Part shown: positions 29,401-37,892 of the stretch, one piece after another
Layout: every line of letters begins with the position of its first letter
Position numbering within the stretch: the first letter of the stretch is position 1
DNA from: CAWDMN01 sp963803155
GTDB lineage: Bacteria; Acidobacteriota; Terriglobia; Versatilivoradales; Versatilivoraceae
NCBI GenBank assembly: GCA_963803155.1
Contig: CAWDMN010000054.1
Coordinates: 36,851-100,850, forward strand
Direction: 5' to 3'
DNA: 64,000 nucleotides
The notes under the pieces: model-generated
Databases searched by the model: none
Told to the model about the DNA's origin: nothing
What the model saw: the letters and a program-made list of their open reading frames with translations, nothing else
Program-made: the position numbers and the translations under genes

Positions 29401-30437
29401 GGGGAATTTGAGGCAACTTGAAGTTTTAAAAATTCCGGCCCATCCGGATCCACAGCGAGAGACTGAAGCAGGAGGCCGCTCTCCCGTCCGGCGGCCCAGA
29501 CGATACAACGCGCCAGCAGAGCGTATTCATATTCCCAGTAGTTCCAGTAAATCCGGGATTCCACCGGATCCACCGCTTCAGGAATAAACCCTTCCTCCAC
29601 GTAGGCCCACGAAACCACTCTTCCCTTCCCGTAATTTTTTACCGCCAGGACGGGCGCGCCGGCCGACTGGATGAGCACCTGTCCGTTGGGCTGATATTTA
29701 TAAAACCGGGACCCCATGCTTCCGGCCGGCAGCAGGTCTAGAGGCAGCCCATTGGTGATAAAGTGGGAAGCCGCGACTTCCCATTTGCCCTTGAGAATGG
29801 CTTCATGGTTCATTTCCGGAGAACCATCGCCGATGAGGTCGTCGGGACAATTCTTGAGCGCGGAGACATCCCAAATCCGCGCATCGCCCTCTTTCTCATC
29901 TCCCTTAAAAGGGTGATTCTTCACATCGCCCACGAAGGGATGCAGAAGCACCAGTCCAGCCCCATCTTCCACCCTGCGGAGAATGGCATCCCGCGAGGCC
30001 CGCGTCATCCGGGACCAGCCATTCAATCCCGGAATGAATATCACTTCGAATTTTTTATCGCTGGTTAATTCTTTTTCCACATACCCATAGACGGTTTGAA
30101 AGTCATTGATGTCGCCGCGAAATTCATGGCCGTAAAAGTCGCCAATCCCCCAGCAATTGGTATCCCAGCTGCGATCGATCGTGACCGTGGATGGGTCGAG
30201 AGATAAGCGCTGCATGAGTTCCACCATGTCGCGCCCCTCGGTGACGGACGGGATAAAGAACCCTTTGATGGGACCACCCGTGAGTTTGTTGGCCCAGTCA
30301 ACGTGCGGCGTAACCACTTGGGTGGAGTATTCGATATCGTATTTTGGCGCAGGCGAAGGGGCGGATAAGAACAGGCTGGCCCAAATAAGAAGCAGACATG
30401 CCGCCAACAATAGAAATATCTTCCATGTTTTCGTCAT
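26487..30437 (-). CDS. Very large exported GH42-like (beta-galactosidase-type) protein
   Basis: Protein of 1316 aa with an N-terminal signal or anchor helix (KIFLLLAACLLLIWASLF). Residues about 50-310 are a ThuA/glutamine-amidotransferase-like region (GLNGWSRMTRASRDAIL, GAGLVLLHPF). Residues about 330-520 contain beta-sandwich segments. Residues about 530-930 resemble the GH42 TIM barrel: DYYFVGDEGSLASY with a candidate acid/base Glu, then LRKFRLWLREQYGSLENLN and FIAWDDVVPLT. Residues about 960-1110 match the beta-galactosidase trimerisation domain (ILPLSIALSSQEVQNIRRFV, GGTIIADAAAG). C-terminal beta domains follow. Substrate and activity are unproven; the length is far above typical GH42 enzymes. 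Confidence 0.75.
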   Translation of the reverse strand: MTKTWKIFLLLAACLLLIWASLFLSAPSPAPKYDIEYSTQVVTPHVDWANKLTGGPIKGFFIPSVTEGRDMVELMQRLSLDPSTVTIDRSWDTNCWGIGDFYGHEFRGDINDFQTVYGYVEKELTSDKKFEVIFIPGLNGWSRMTRASRDAILRRVEDGAGLVLLHPFVGDVKNHPFKGDEKEGDARIWDVSALKNCPDDLIGDGSPEMNHEAILKGKWEVAASHFITNGLPLDLLPAGSMGSRFYKYQPNGQVLIQSAGAPVLAVKNYGKGRVVSWAYVEEGFIPEAVDPVESRIYWNYWEYEYALLARCIVWAAGRESGLLLQSLAVDPDGPEFLKLQVASNSPREFELVLNARSEFGQSLGATALRKTLPAGASQVSVPAAGLRPGAGWPGGKVILDAILKDPATGATLDWGTATFTEPKRATVTALRANGEVYQNGDTISIVTRVAGNLDGLKLHLQVRDDLERIVYQEEKFTAGEKYFFCPLRNFLGKWAQITAELKDDRGNVVDQMRAKPVIVVQKERRQKEYTALMSFETPRHFLKLPRLRAMHERGIDSGFTWGGSVNNSLDIPRGYFGVYWYDRGPTTPEGINRAIAEYEKTGDFDSLQYLTKKELYKRTGDKKFLARTPALDDPKVLDLLASVSRTAARNKASYQMDYYFVGDEGSLASYTDPVDFCWSPHTLRKFRLWLREQYGSLENLNLKWKSHFIAWDDVVPLTTEEARQKKTYAPWADHRTYMEISFANAYKTVREAVTEGDPQGCIALSGTQVTTPYDGCDWYRLDQIIDDFLSYSGGNQWDLHRSFAKPGARIGFWTGYGRSGAAVQNEIWTAALNNVLHPNLFWSPSVINPDFTWSRSGKDMGEAFRSLKYEGVGKLLMEAERVNDGVAIHYSMSSVHAAGILGMHPRRNDDDEGSVGFPANRGGWSSCLSDLGLGFEFMAYAQIEKGALNYPKQKVLILPLSIALSSQEVQNIRRFVEQGGTIIADAAAGLMDEHCSWNEEGSLNTLFGIQTVPSSQRKLMGSRDSGAVEVTGEGAAWSLAADQLSGLALFESGIQARGSRPLIGIGGKPALLVQRVGKGWTVYLNLLLDRYSNSHGKNKGGNAYRFLIDQLVRHAGVRPAFALTAPDGSPFTQSSMARFRLGENEILAVLNNSLPVQTHFGVDGVQSYSETADAKSSSREVLIKLPKPTIVSNVRTGQSMGQLDVIKASISAGDALVLALSPQRPSFSLSGPKEATRGMHAEFRLTASSPGKHLVRCHFTAPDGRFLPDYAQNLLIDGVAGKVVFPSAFNDPAGEYKLKVTDLLSGSTATASILLK

Positions 30438-31017
30438 AAAATTTTCTCCTGGGGAAATTCCCTCTAACGGAGGGGTCGCGGACTTCAGTCTGCGAGGGTG
30501 GGTCTCATTTAGGGAAGGCTTTCCCGGATTGAACCCACTCCTGCGGCTGAAGCGGAATCCCCTTCATTGGAGGGGATTCACATTGCCGCATTTTCATCAT
30601 CTCGTAGTGCCAGCCCGGCTGGCATGAGCGGCTCCTTAGAAAATCGTGGCAAGTTATTTGAAAAATCATGTGCGGCGTCATTCAAGCTAACTGCGCTTAC
30701 AGGTAGGGCGCTTTCGCCGAAAGCGCCGCCTGCGCCAGCTTTGCTTTGCGCAGGCGGACGGCTCGGCGAGCCGTCCCTACCGGTCGAAGCCGATCTTCGT
30801 CCTCTTGTTGAGCCAGCCGTGCTGGCATGCGCAGCTCCCTAAAAAATCCCCTCCGACGAGGGGTCATCCGTCAGCTGACGGATGGGGGTGGGTTCAAAGT
30901 AGGGAAAGCTTTCCTGAATTGAACCCACCCCATCCGCTGAAGCGGATTCCCTCCGTTGGAGGGGATTCATCACTTCACTCCATTTTCATAATCCCGTTGT
31001 GATGGACCCTCTTGGAA
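30438..31017. repeat. Composite repeat block between two exported-enzyme genes
   Basis: No gene. Two copies of a roughly 130-bp palindromic unit (about 30460-30584 and 30846-30976) share AGGGAA.GCTTTCC, TTGAACCCAC and GGAGGGGATT. One centre reads GCGGACTTCAGTCTGCG and the other ATCCGTCAGCTGACGGAT (palindrome core 30867-30882). Between and after them are two CCAGCC-CTGGC repeats (30590-30645, 30797-30849) and the GTAGGG...CCCTACC paired hairpin (30703-30781). The two-copy comparison shows that the centre of the unit is exchangeable. Confidence 0.75.
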
Positions 31018-33399
31018 TCAGCGGCCATTCTTCATTATTGGGGTGACAATATCTTCCGTGGCGCGTGGATCGCCATCTGCCGGGCCATGCCAAATGCATC
31101 CGCCGAAAGTGGTGACATAAATCTTCTTGGCATCCAACGGATCAGGAAACACTCGTTGTCCCCATTTGAAGTTGTACCCTTTCAATCGAGTCCAGCTTTC
31201 TCCTCGATTGATGGATTTCCATACTGAGGATTCAAAACCCACCGCGTAGAGTGTTCCGGGATTTTTGGGATCCAGAGTGACATCGAAAACATGTTGATCT
31301 TTATCCAGAACGCTCTTCCAAGTTTTGCCCGCATCCGTCGAGAGAAAGATGCCTCCTCCCGTGTCTCCGTCGGGCATTCGCCTTCCCCAAGCCGCCAGAT
31401 AGAGGCGATTGGCATCCCGCGGATCTATCGCCATCCCATTGGGAGCATTACAGCCAGCTGGCAAAACTAATTTTTCCCAATGCTCCGCCCCATCGGCAGA
31501 GCGGTAGAGAGCGCCATCCAGCGGCGTCCCGACACTGCCATCCTCGCCGCGGCGTGCCACCAGGAGGTAAAGCTTGCCTTGGGGATCAGGGGTCAACCGC
31601 CAGGCAAACGGTTCATTGCCTTCCAAACCATTATTTTTCAAAACCCAATTTTTCCCGCCATCCGTCGATTTGAAGACTCCCTTCCCGAATCCGCAAACAT
31701 ACAGAGTGCGGGCATAGGCCGGGCTTTTCGGATCGAGCCAAATGTGCGTAGCGGCAGTTTGTCCCATCCCCTCGATGCTGGGCTTCCAGGTCTTCCCACC
31801 ATCTTCACTGATCACCACACCGCCGCGATAGTGCCCCACGCCCCGCCCCCGCCACATTTTCGGCCGGGGGAGGTCATGAATACCGCTCATTACGGACCAT
31901 ATGCGCCCCTTGACTTCCGGATCAAAAACCGTCCAATAGGAAGTGTTGGTCCATTCCCGGGGAATGCCGCGGCTGGTGGCTTCCTTCCAAATCCGCCCAT
32001 TGTCCCAGCTTTCAAACAATCCGAGATCGGCAAAACTCACAAACCAGTGCCGCGGATCGAAAGGGTCAAAATGAACTCCGTTGGTGGTCAAGACATCCAA
32101 TCCAGCCGTGGTGTAAGTGCCATCGGCAAACCTATGCGCATAGACTCCCTGCCAGGATTTGCCGCCATCCCGAGTTCGCATGGTCCGGCCAAAATCCGTG
32201 CCAAAGCAAATGTCCGGATTGGTGGGGGAAATGCCAAGGGCAAAAGGATTCTCTCCCCATCCCGGGCCATAGCGTTGGGTAATCCAGGGATCCTGCACAT
32301 TGGCCGCCGGCGTGGAATCGGAATCTTTCCAAACCATCTGCCAGGTTTTGCCCTGATCTTCGGTTTTGGCGACTCCCATGAGACGGCGGTCTTCCGCTAT
32401 CGAACGGGAATGATCGCGAAAGGAGAGGTAAGCTGTCTTCGGCTGAGTTAGACAAGTCCCGACAGCCCGCAATTCCAAGCGTCGATCTCCTTGCGGCGCA
32501 CTAGAAAGAAAATCCGTGGAGATGGTTCCCCATGAAGCTCCTCCATCTTCAGAAATAAAAAGACCTACGGCGCCTGTCTCCCCGCCACGCCAATTCAGGC
32601 CGGAGATCGCATAAAAAACCGGTTTGCGGCCTGGAGCAGGAAAACCGGCCGTTACGTCGAGGAATCGTTGCACACCTTCGGGACTTTTCTGGTGATTCCA
32701 GTTGTCCTTTTCAAAGACGCTCACCGAATTTGCTCCGGCAATATAAATCGTTCGTTGTTTTTTGGGAGAGCCGGGATCGATAAAGATTTTTCTTCCCCCT
32801 CCCGGCAACTCTCCCAGCGGCGCCCAGGTTTTGGCGGCATCCGTGGAGAGGAAGAGCCGGGATTTTCTCTCTTCCGCAAAAACAGCAAAGAGGGTATGGG
32901 AATCAGCTGGATCTATGGCCAAGGCTTCAACCTGAGGCCGGGAACCGTTCTGCAGCACAATCCGCTCATCGGCATGATCGCCCAACATAGCCACACGGGA
33001 AACCTCATCCGGTCTGGGATAGATCAGTTCCCAGGTTCGACCCTTGTCACTGCTTCGATAAAGCCCTTGAGTGGCGGCATACATGATGTTGACGTCGACG
33101 GGATCAAAAACAAAAAATCGCACCACACCACGCAAATTAAACATCCGCCAAGACTCCCCGCCATTCGTGCTCAAATAGGAACCGGTCATATCGCAATTGA
33201 CCAGCACCAGATTGGGATCGAGCGGGCTGACCGTGGGATTGAATTGGGCGCCCCCTCCCCCAGGCCCCAGGACGTGCCAGGCATCCAAGCGAAGCGCCGA
33301 AAAATCTTGAGCCGTTGCCGTCTGTGACAACGGAAGAACCGCCAAATAGAATGCCGACAGCATAATGCCTAAAACGATAGGTTGAAGTGCTTTTTTCAA
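31018..33399 (-). CDS. Exported Asp-box beta-propeller protein (Vps10/sortilin- or GH74-like)
   Basis: Protein of 793 aa starting at a TTG codon with AGGAGAG upstream. Residues 1-30 are a Sec signal peptide. About eleven BNR/Asp boxes of the form S-x-D-x-G-x-x-W run through the whole length (SSDKGRTW, SEDGGASW, TEDQGKTW, TRDGGKSW, SEDGGKTW, STDGGKNW, STDAGKTW), predicting one or two seven-bladed propellers. The repeat pattern with PxxP..LYA turns resembles GH74 xyloglucanases and sortilin-type proteins. The catalytic aspartates of GH74 could not be confirmed by eye, so glycan cleavage is a possibility and not a call. Confidence 0.75.
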   Translation of the reverse strand: MKKALQPIVLGIMLSAFYLAVLPLSQTATAQDFSALRLDAWHVLGPGGGGAQFNPTVSPLDPNLVLVNCDMTGSYLSTNGGESWRMFNLRGVVRFFVFDPVDVNIMYAATQGLYRSSDKGRTWELIYPRPDEVSRVAMLGDHADERIVLQNGSRPQVEALAIDPADSHTLFAVFAEERKSRLFLSTDAAKTWAPLGELPGGGRKIFIDPGSPKKQRTIYIAGANSVSVFEKDNWNHQKSPEGVQRFLDVTAGFPAPGRKPVFYAISGLNWRGGETGAVGLFISEDGGASWGTISTDFLSSAPQGDRRLELRAVGTCLTQPKTAYLSFRDHSRSIAEDRRLMGVAKTEDQGKTWQMVWKDSDSTPAANVQDPWITQRYGPGWGENPFALGISPTNPDICFGTDFGRTMRTRDGGKSWQGVYAHRFADGTYTTAGLDVLTTNGVHFDPFDPRHWFVSFADLGLFESWDNGRIWKEATSRGIPREWTNTSYWTVFDPEVKGRIWSVMSGIHDLPRPKMWRGRGVGHYRGGVVISEDGGKTWKPSIEGMGQTAATHIWLDPKSPAYARTLYVCGFGKGVFKSTDGGKNWVLKNNGLEGNEPFAWRLTPDPQGKLYLLVARRGEDGSVGTPLDGALYRSADGAEHWEKLVLPAGCNAPNGMAIDPRDANRLYLAAWGRRMPDGDTGGGIFLSTDAGKTWKSVLDKDQHVFDVTLDPKNPGTLYAVGFESSVWKSINRGESWTRLKGYNFKWGQRVFPDPLDAKKIYVTTFGGCIWHGPADGDPRATEDIVTPIMKNGR

Positions 33400-34119
33400 C
33401 GGAAGCTCTCCTTATCAAAAAATGTGCACCTAAACGCCACAAATGATAAATCGAGGATTGAATCAGAACCCGCACGGCAAGGATTATCAAAGAAGTGCAG
33501 ATCTGTCCACACAAGCCAAACGTTTATGAGTGCCCTCTTTGAAACTTGTATTTTTTATCACAAAATCATACAAACAACAAAACAAAAGCAATGCAATACA
33601 AAGCAAAAAAAATATATAATTCCTTTCTGTTTTTAATTTCGTAATAAAAAAAAATAAAAGAAAGTTTAGGGGTGAACATCCCAATGCCGCGCATTGGATA
33701 TCTTAAGGATATGGTTAAGAAGAAAGAATCGTCGGACATACACTGCATCTCCTCAAAATGACCATACCCGGAGCGCTTTTTTGCGAAACTGAGGTTGGTA
33801 TTGGGGGAATTTCGGATCACCTAAACTCTCGTATCACCGCCGATCTATTCTTCCAAACGCTTCCGTTAATTTAATCCAAAGGAGCGGAATGAAGAAATCC
33901 ATTTTAATCGTTTTAATGGGATTACTCCCCACTTGGATAGGACTAAGACTCTCGTAGGAGCCACTCATGTTAGCGTGGCAGGCACAACAATGAGGATGAA
34001 AATTCATTTCCTCTTTGAAGGGGGATGACGTCCGTCAGCTCACCGACGCCAGGGGGAAGTCTTGTCGGCATGCCTCACATCCCCCGGAGCCGTTATCTTA
34101 AACTGGAGGCATCTCGTTC
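33400..34119. other. Divergent AT-rich intergenic region
   Basis: 720 bp between the TTG start of the propeller gene (minus) and the heparinase-like gene (plus). 33545-33665 is strongly AT-rich with A-tracts, as in an UP-element or regulator-bound region. An inverted CCAGCC-CTGGC repeat copy is at about 33957-34003. TCCGTCAGCT at 34031 is half of the palindrome described elsewhere. No gene was found. Confidence 0.5.
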
Positions 34120-36501
34120 ATGAAGCGACCCAACGAAATGATTCTGAAATTCATTCTTTGCGTAGGAATATCGATGTTTTTGACTGGCGCCGTCCTGACG
34201 GCAAACCTGCCAATTCGGACTCTAGCGACACCTCTTAAGGCCAATTCCCCCAAAACCATTCCACACCCCAGATTGCTTTTGAACAGGGATAAGATAGGGC
34301 AACTGCGGTCCGAGATCCAGACTACTCACCATTTCCTCTGGGAGCGGTATTTGCAGGACCTGCCGCGAATGATTGGAACCGCGCAAGGTACCTTGCCGGT
34401 GGGAGACATCCGATACAATGGCGACTTGGTTCCAGAACTGTCCTTTGCCTGGCTGATGACGGGGGAGAAGACTACGCTGGATCTTGCCAAAAAGCAGTTA
34501 CTGAAACTGACCGACAAATCCCAATGGGCATCGGAGGAAGACTTAGCTTATCTGGTTTCCAGCCACTTCCTGTTCGGAATCGCCATCGGTTATGACTGGC
34601 TTTATGCGGATTTGTCCGCCACGGAAAGGCAGCATATCGCGGCTTTTTTAGGGGAGGAAGCTGAGAAGCTTTACCAATCGATCCAGAAGGAAAGGATCTG
34701 GTGGCGGAACCAATACTTTCAAAATCACTCCTATTCCAATACCTGCGGCCTGGCCTTTGCGGCGGCAGCTTTAGCGGAGGAAGATCCCCGCTCCGCGCAA
34801 TGGACGGCCTATTGCCGGCAGTTTTTTGAACGCGTCTTCGAAATTATGCCGCCTGATGGCGGATCTCTGGAAGGGTACGCCTATGCGGGTTATGGAGGGG
34901 AATATCTTCTCAAATACACTCTGCTGGCGCGGGATCTGCTCGGCAAAGATTATACTTCAAATCCTTGGATGAAAAATTACTCTTCATACATGCTGCAAGG
35001 GCTGCTCCCCTTCCGGAATGCGGAGGAATGGGCCATGACCTTCGGAGACGCCCCGCGACGGGGCTGGACTTCGACGGCTCAACACCTCTTTGTGCTCGCC
35101 CGGTTTTACCGTGATGCCGTGGCCCAGTGGATGGGGAAAATGACGATAGAATTAAAACCTCGTGGGTTGGGAAGCCACGGATGGATGATGCTGCTTTATT
35201 ACGATCCGGCCGTCCCGGCCGCCGATCCGGCCGAATTCCCCACCTTCAAGCACTTTGACGAAATCGATCAGGTCATGATGCGCTCCTCCTGGCAGGACCC
35301 GGATGCCATGCTCATCGGTTTCAAATGCGGCCCCTTCATGGGGAAAACCCTTTCTCCAAACGCGGTTTTCGATTATGGAACCGGGCATCAGGGAACCGAT
35401 TCCGGAGATTTTCAACTCTTTGCCAACCGGCAGTTCTGGGTTATCGATCCGCTTTATCCACGCTACAAGCTGACCGAAAATTACAACACTCTCCTGTTTA
35501 AAGGCGTAGGCCAGTTGGGGGAACAACCCGGCTTCGGCTCCATGGAAGCGCTTTACTTCAAGCACTACCCTCACATCATCCATGCTCAATCGAATTCCCA
35601 ATACGACTATGTGGCGGGAGATGTAACTCGCGCCTATCATCCCGCCCTCGGCTTGAAGCAGTTTGTCCGTCATCTGCTTTTCGTGAAACCCGATATCTTG
35701 CTGGTTGCCGACGAGATAAATCTGGACTCGCAAGGCATGGTCTATAATTTCCCGTCCGAATCGATGGGCACCGCCGGTGAATTGAAACATGCCTCCAATG
35801 GCTATGTGGTCGGACCGCGAGGAGAAGCTTTTTTGACTTTTGAGGGGGCTCCCGGACGCTATCAATTAACCGCCAATTATCTCGATAATCAGCCGGAAGC
35901 CGGCCGATATTCCCTGGAAGTCGATGGGAAGGAAATTCACCGCTGGCAAAGCCACAATGAAAAAGTGGATGACAATCTAATCGCGGTTTCGCCTCCAGTA
36001 GAGTTGCGGAAAGGGGCAAAAATCACCTTTCGGGGGGCGCCCATGGCCAACGAATGCAGGCTAGTGAAAATGACTGCTTTCAGTTCCACCGTCGACGTCC
36101 CCAGAAAAGTAGAATGGATGATGCAGTTCGATCCGCGCACCCAAACGGTTTCTCACGAGTCTTGGCAGGAGGTGGCTTTGGGTGAAGCCAGGCTCGACCT
36201 TTATCCGTTGGCTCCAGCCCCTTGCCCCGCGGTCTGGCAATTACACGACATTAAAAAGCCGGTGGAGCCCTTCACTTTTCGCAAGACGCGAAGACTCACC
36301 CTTGAACCGGCTATCCATGGCAACAGCACAACCATGCTCACTTTGATCCACTCCCGCGGATTTTCTCAATCGCCGTTGGCCAAGGTCACGGGAAATGCCG
36401 GAGGGCGAAAAATCAACGCCCAATGGACCCGAGGAGAGCAGAATTTTTCTCTCACCTGGGATCTTCAAAAAAAAGCGGTGGAGCTTTTGACGCGGAATTG
36501 A
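34120..36501 (+). CDS. Exported heparinase II/III-family protein (polysaccharide lyase-like)
   Basis: Protein of 793 aa with a signal peptide (MILKFILCVGISMFLTGAVL). Residues about 45-380 form an alpha/alpha-toroid: HPRLLLNRDKIGQLR, FGIAIGYDWLYADLS, WWRNQYFQNHSYSNT, PPDGGSLEGYAYAGYGGEYL. Residues about 385-600 are the heparinase II/III-like beta-sandwich with GTGHQGTDSGDFQLFANRQF and YNTLLFKGVGQ. Conserved His/Asn/Tyr residues of such lyases appear present (NHSYSN, EGYAY). Members cleave uronic-acid-containing polysaccharides by beta-elimination. GGAGG lies 11 nt before the ATG; an in-frame ATG at 34138 is an alternative. Substrate not determined. Confidence 0.82.
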   Translation: MKRPNEMILKFILCVGISMFLTGAVLTANLPIRTLATPLKANSPKTIPHPRLLLNRDKIGQLRSEIQTTHHFLWERYLQDLPRMIGTAQGTLPVGDIRYNGDLVPELSFAWLMTGEKTTLDLAKKQLLKLTDKSQWASEEDLAYLVSSHFLFGIAIGYDWLYADLSATERQHIAAFLGEEAEKLYQSIQKERIWWRNQYFQNHSYSNTCGLAFAAAALAEEDPRSAQWTAYCRQFFERVFEIMPPDGGSLEGYAYAGYGGEYLLKYTLLARDLLGKDYTSNPWMKNYSSYMLQGLLPFRNAEEWAMTFGDAPRRGWTSTAQHLFVLARFYRDAVAQWMGKMTIELKPRGLGSHGWMMLLYYDPAVPAADPAEFPTFKHFDEIDQVMMRSSWQDPDAMLIGFKCGPFMGKTLSPNAVFDYGTGHQGTDSGDFQLFANRQFWVIDPLYPRYKLTENYNTLLFKGVGQLGEQPGFGSMEALYFKHYPHIIHAQSNSQYDYVAGDVTRAYHPALGLKQFVRHLLFVKPDILLVADEINLDSQGMVYNFPSESMGTAGELKHASNGYVVGPRGEAFLTFEGAPGRYQLTANYLDNQPEAGRYSLEVDGKEIHRWQSHNEKVDDNLIAVSPPVELRKGAKITFRGAPMANECRLVKMTAFSSTVDVPRKVEWMMQFDPRTQTVSHESWQEVALGEARLDLYPLAPAPCPAVWQLHDIKKPVEPFTFRKTRRLTLEPAIHGNSTTMLTLIHSRGFSQSPLAKVTGNAGGRKINAQWTRGEQNFSLTWDLQKKAVELLTRN

Positions 36502-36772
36502 GCCCGTCTGCACATTCCTCTCAGAAGGGAACATTACTTGACTGGCCTGGAGGGGCAACGTGACGTTTTCGATAGTCTGCTTGAGCCGTAGAAGTCGACG
36601 ATTATGAGTCAAGTTTTAATTGAACTCATCTGTAAGTCCATATAGTCCGAGATGAAGTCTCACTAGAGATAGCTTGAGCAAAACATTTCAGGAAGACGGC
36701 AAGGATATGTAGTTTTGAATTTGCAGCTAAATCAATTAAAATTTTCGCTATCGTTATTTTCGGAGGGAATTC

Positions 36773-37531
36773 ATGAAAAAATTTTTCCTGTCGTTGCTAT
36801 TGTTTGGACTTCTCGTGGCGACAATCTTTGCCGCTCAATTCTGGGAAAAGAAAGACTATACCTCCTGGAGCCGCGATGAATGCCTGGAACTTCTTTCAAA
36901 ATCTCCCTGGTCTTACGAGTATACTGAAACCACTTTTTACGATCCCGCGGCCAATCCCCTGCCTTCTGGGAGTGCAACAGACAAAAGCAACGCGGCACAA
37001 CTTGAGCCCCTATCCGGAGAACGGGAGAATTATGTAATTTTTAATCTCACGTTAATGACTGCCAAACCGGTGCGTATGGCCATGGGACAACTCCGCCTTT
37101 TACAAAAACCGGACCTGAAACCACAAGTCGAGAGTTATGTCAATCAACCGGACTCAAAGGTGATTGTTGTTCAGTTGCGTTACTCCTCCAAACCTGCCGG
37201 TTCATCGGCTCTTCATGATCTTCAGAGCTTTTTTCAGAGCGCTTCTTTGAGCACCTTTGTCACCAACACCTATTTGATGGGGTCCGAGACCAAGAATCCG
37301 GTTTATCTGACCCAATATGGAAAACCGGACGAGAAGAACGCTTATCCCGTCTTTGTATTCCCCCGCTTCGATGAAAAAGGGCAGCCGTTATTTAAGGTGA
37401 CGGAGAAAACCATTTCCCTTCGCACTGAATTCACCGTTCTCATCAAGGTCAAAGGCGGAGATCAAAAGTTCAGCCTTTTTGCCAAAATGGATCCCAAAAA
37501 AATGGTTTTTCGAAATGAATTGGCCATGTGA
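36773..37531 (+). CDS. Exported protein of unknown function
   Basis: Protein of 252 aa with a clear Sec signal (KKFFLSLLLFGLLVATIFA, cut near AAQ). The mature start FWEKKDYTSWSRDECLELLSKSPW is followed by a stretch rich in polar residues and a beta-rich C-terminal half (VYLTQYGKPDEKNAYPVFVFPRF). I have seen similar openings in uncharacterised acidobacterial exported proteins but know no function. GGAGG is 5 nt before the ATG. It follows the heparinase-like gene by 271 bp on the same strand. Confidence 0.75.
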   Translation: MKKFFLSLLLFGLLVATIFAAQFWEKKDYTSWSRDECLELLSKSPWSYEYTETTFYDPAANPLPSGSATDKSNAAQLEPLSGERENYVIFNLTLMTAKPVRMAMGQLRLLQKPDLKPQVESYVNQPDSKVIVVQLRYSSKPAGSSALHDLQSFFQSASLSTFVTNTYLMGSETKNPVYLTQYGKPDEKNAYPVFVFPRFDEKGQPLFKVTEKTISLRTEFTVLIKVKGGDQKFSLFAKMDPKKMVFRNELAM

Positions 37532-37892
37532 AAGGTGGATTAAATAGAGTCTTTGTACAAAGTCTATATTTTGAGCTGCGAGGAATGACCTTCCTTGTAG
37601 GGCGTTTTTATAAACCGCCGGGGAAGCAACCCCGGCGGTTGACACAACCGCCCTACAGGATGTGCCGCTTTTTCCGACCTTCTCATTATTTGTCGAAAAT
37701 GGACTTAATAAATGGACTCAAAATAACGTCAACTGCCGGGGAGATGTTCCTTCGATCGATTAAGCGGGAGCAGGATCACGAGAAGCGAACCTGCTCCATG
37801 GCTCGTCGGCCAAGCAGAAACTTATGAATGTTCGTATCCGATTGGGCAATTGGCGACCCTTGTCAAAACGACAAAAGAATACAAAGGCAAAA
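37532..37892. other. Spacer with a GTAGGGCG...CGCCCTAC hairpin repeat
   Basis: No gene. The palindromic repeat at 37592-37660 has TCCT.GTAGGGCG and CGCCCTAC.GGA as outer arms and AACCGCCGGGG/CCCCGGCGGTT as inner arms. Confidence 0.65.

Noticed and set aside
31480..32451. 323-codon plus-strand ORF
   Set aside because: It is antisense to the Asp-box propeller gene; low-complexity content and no recognisable domain.
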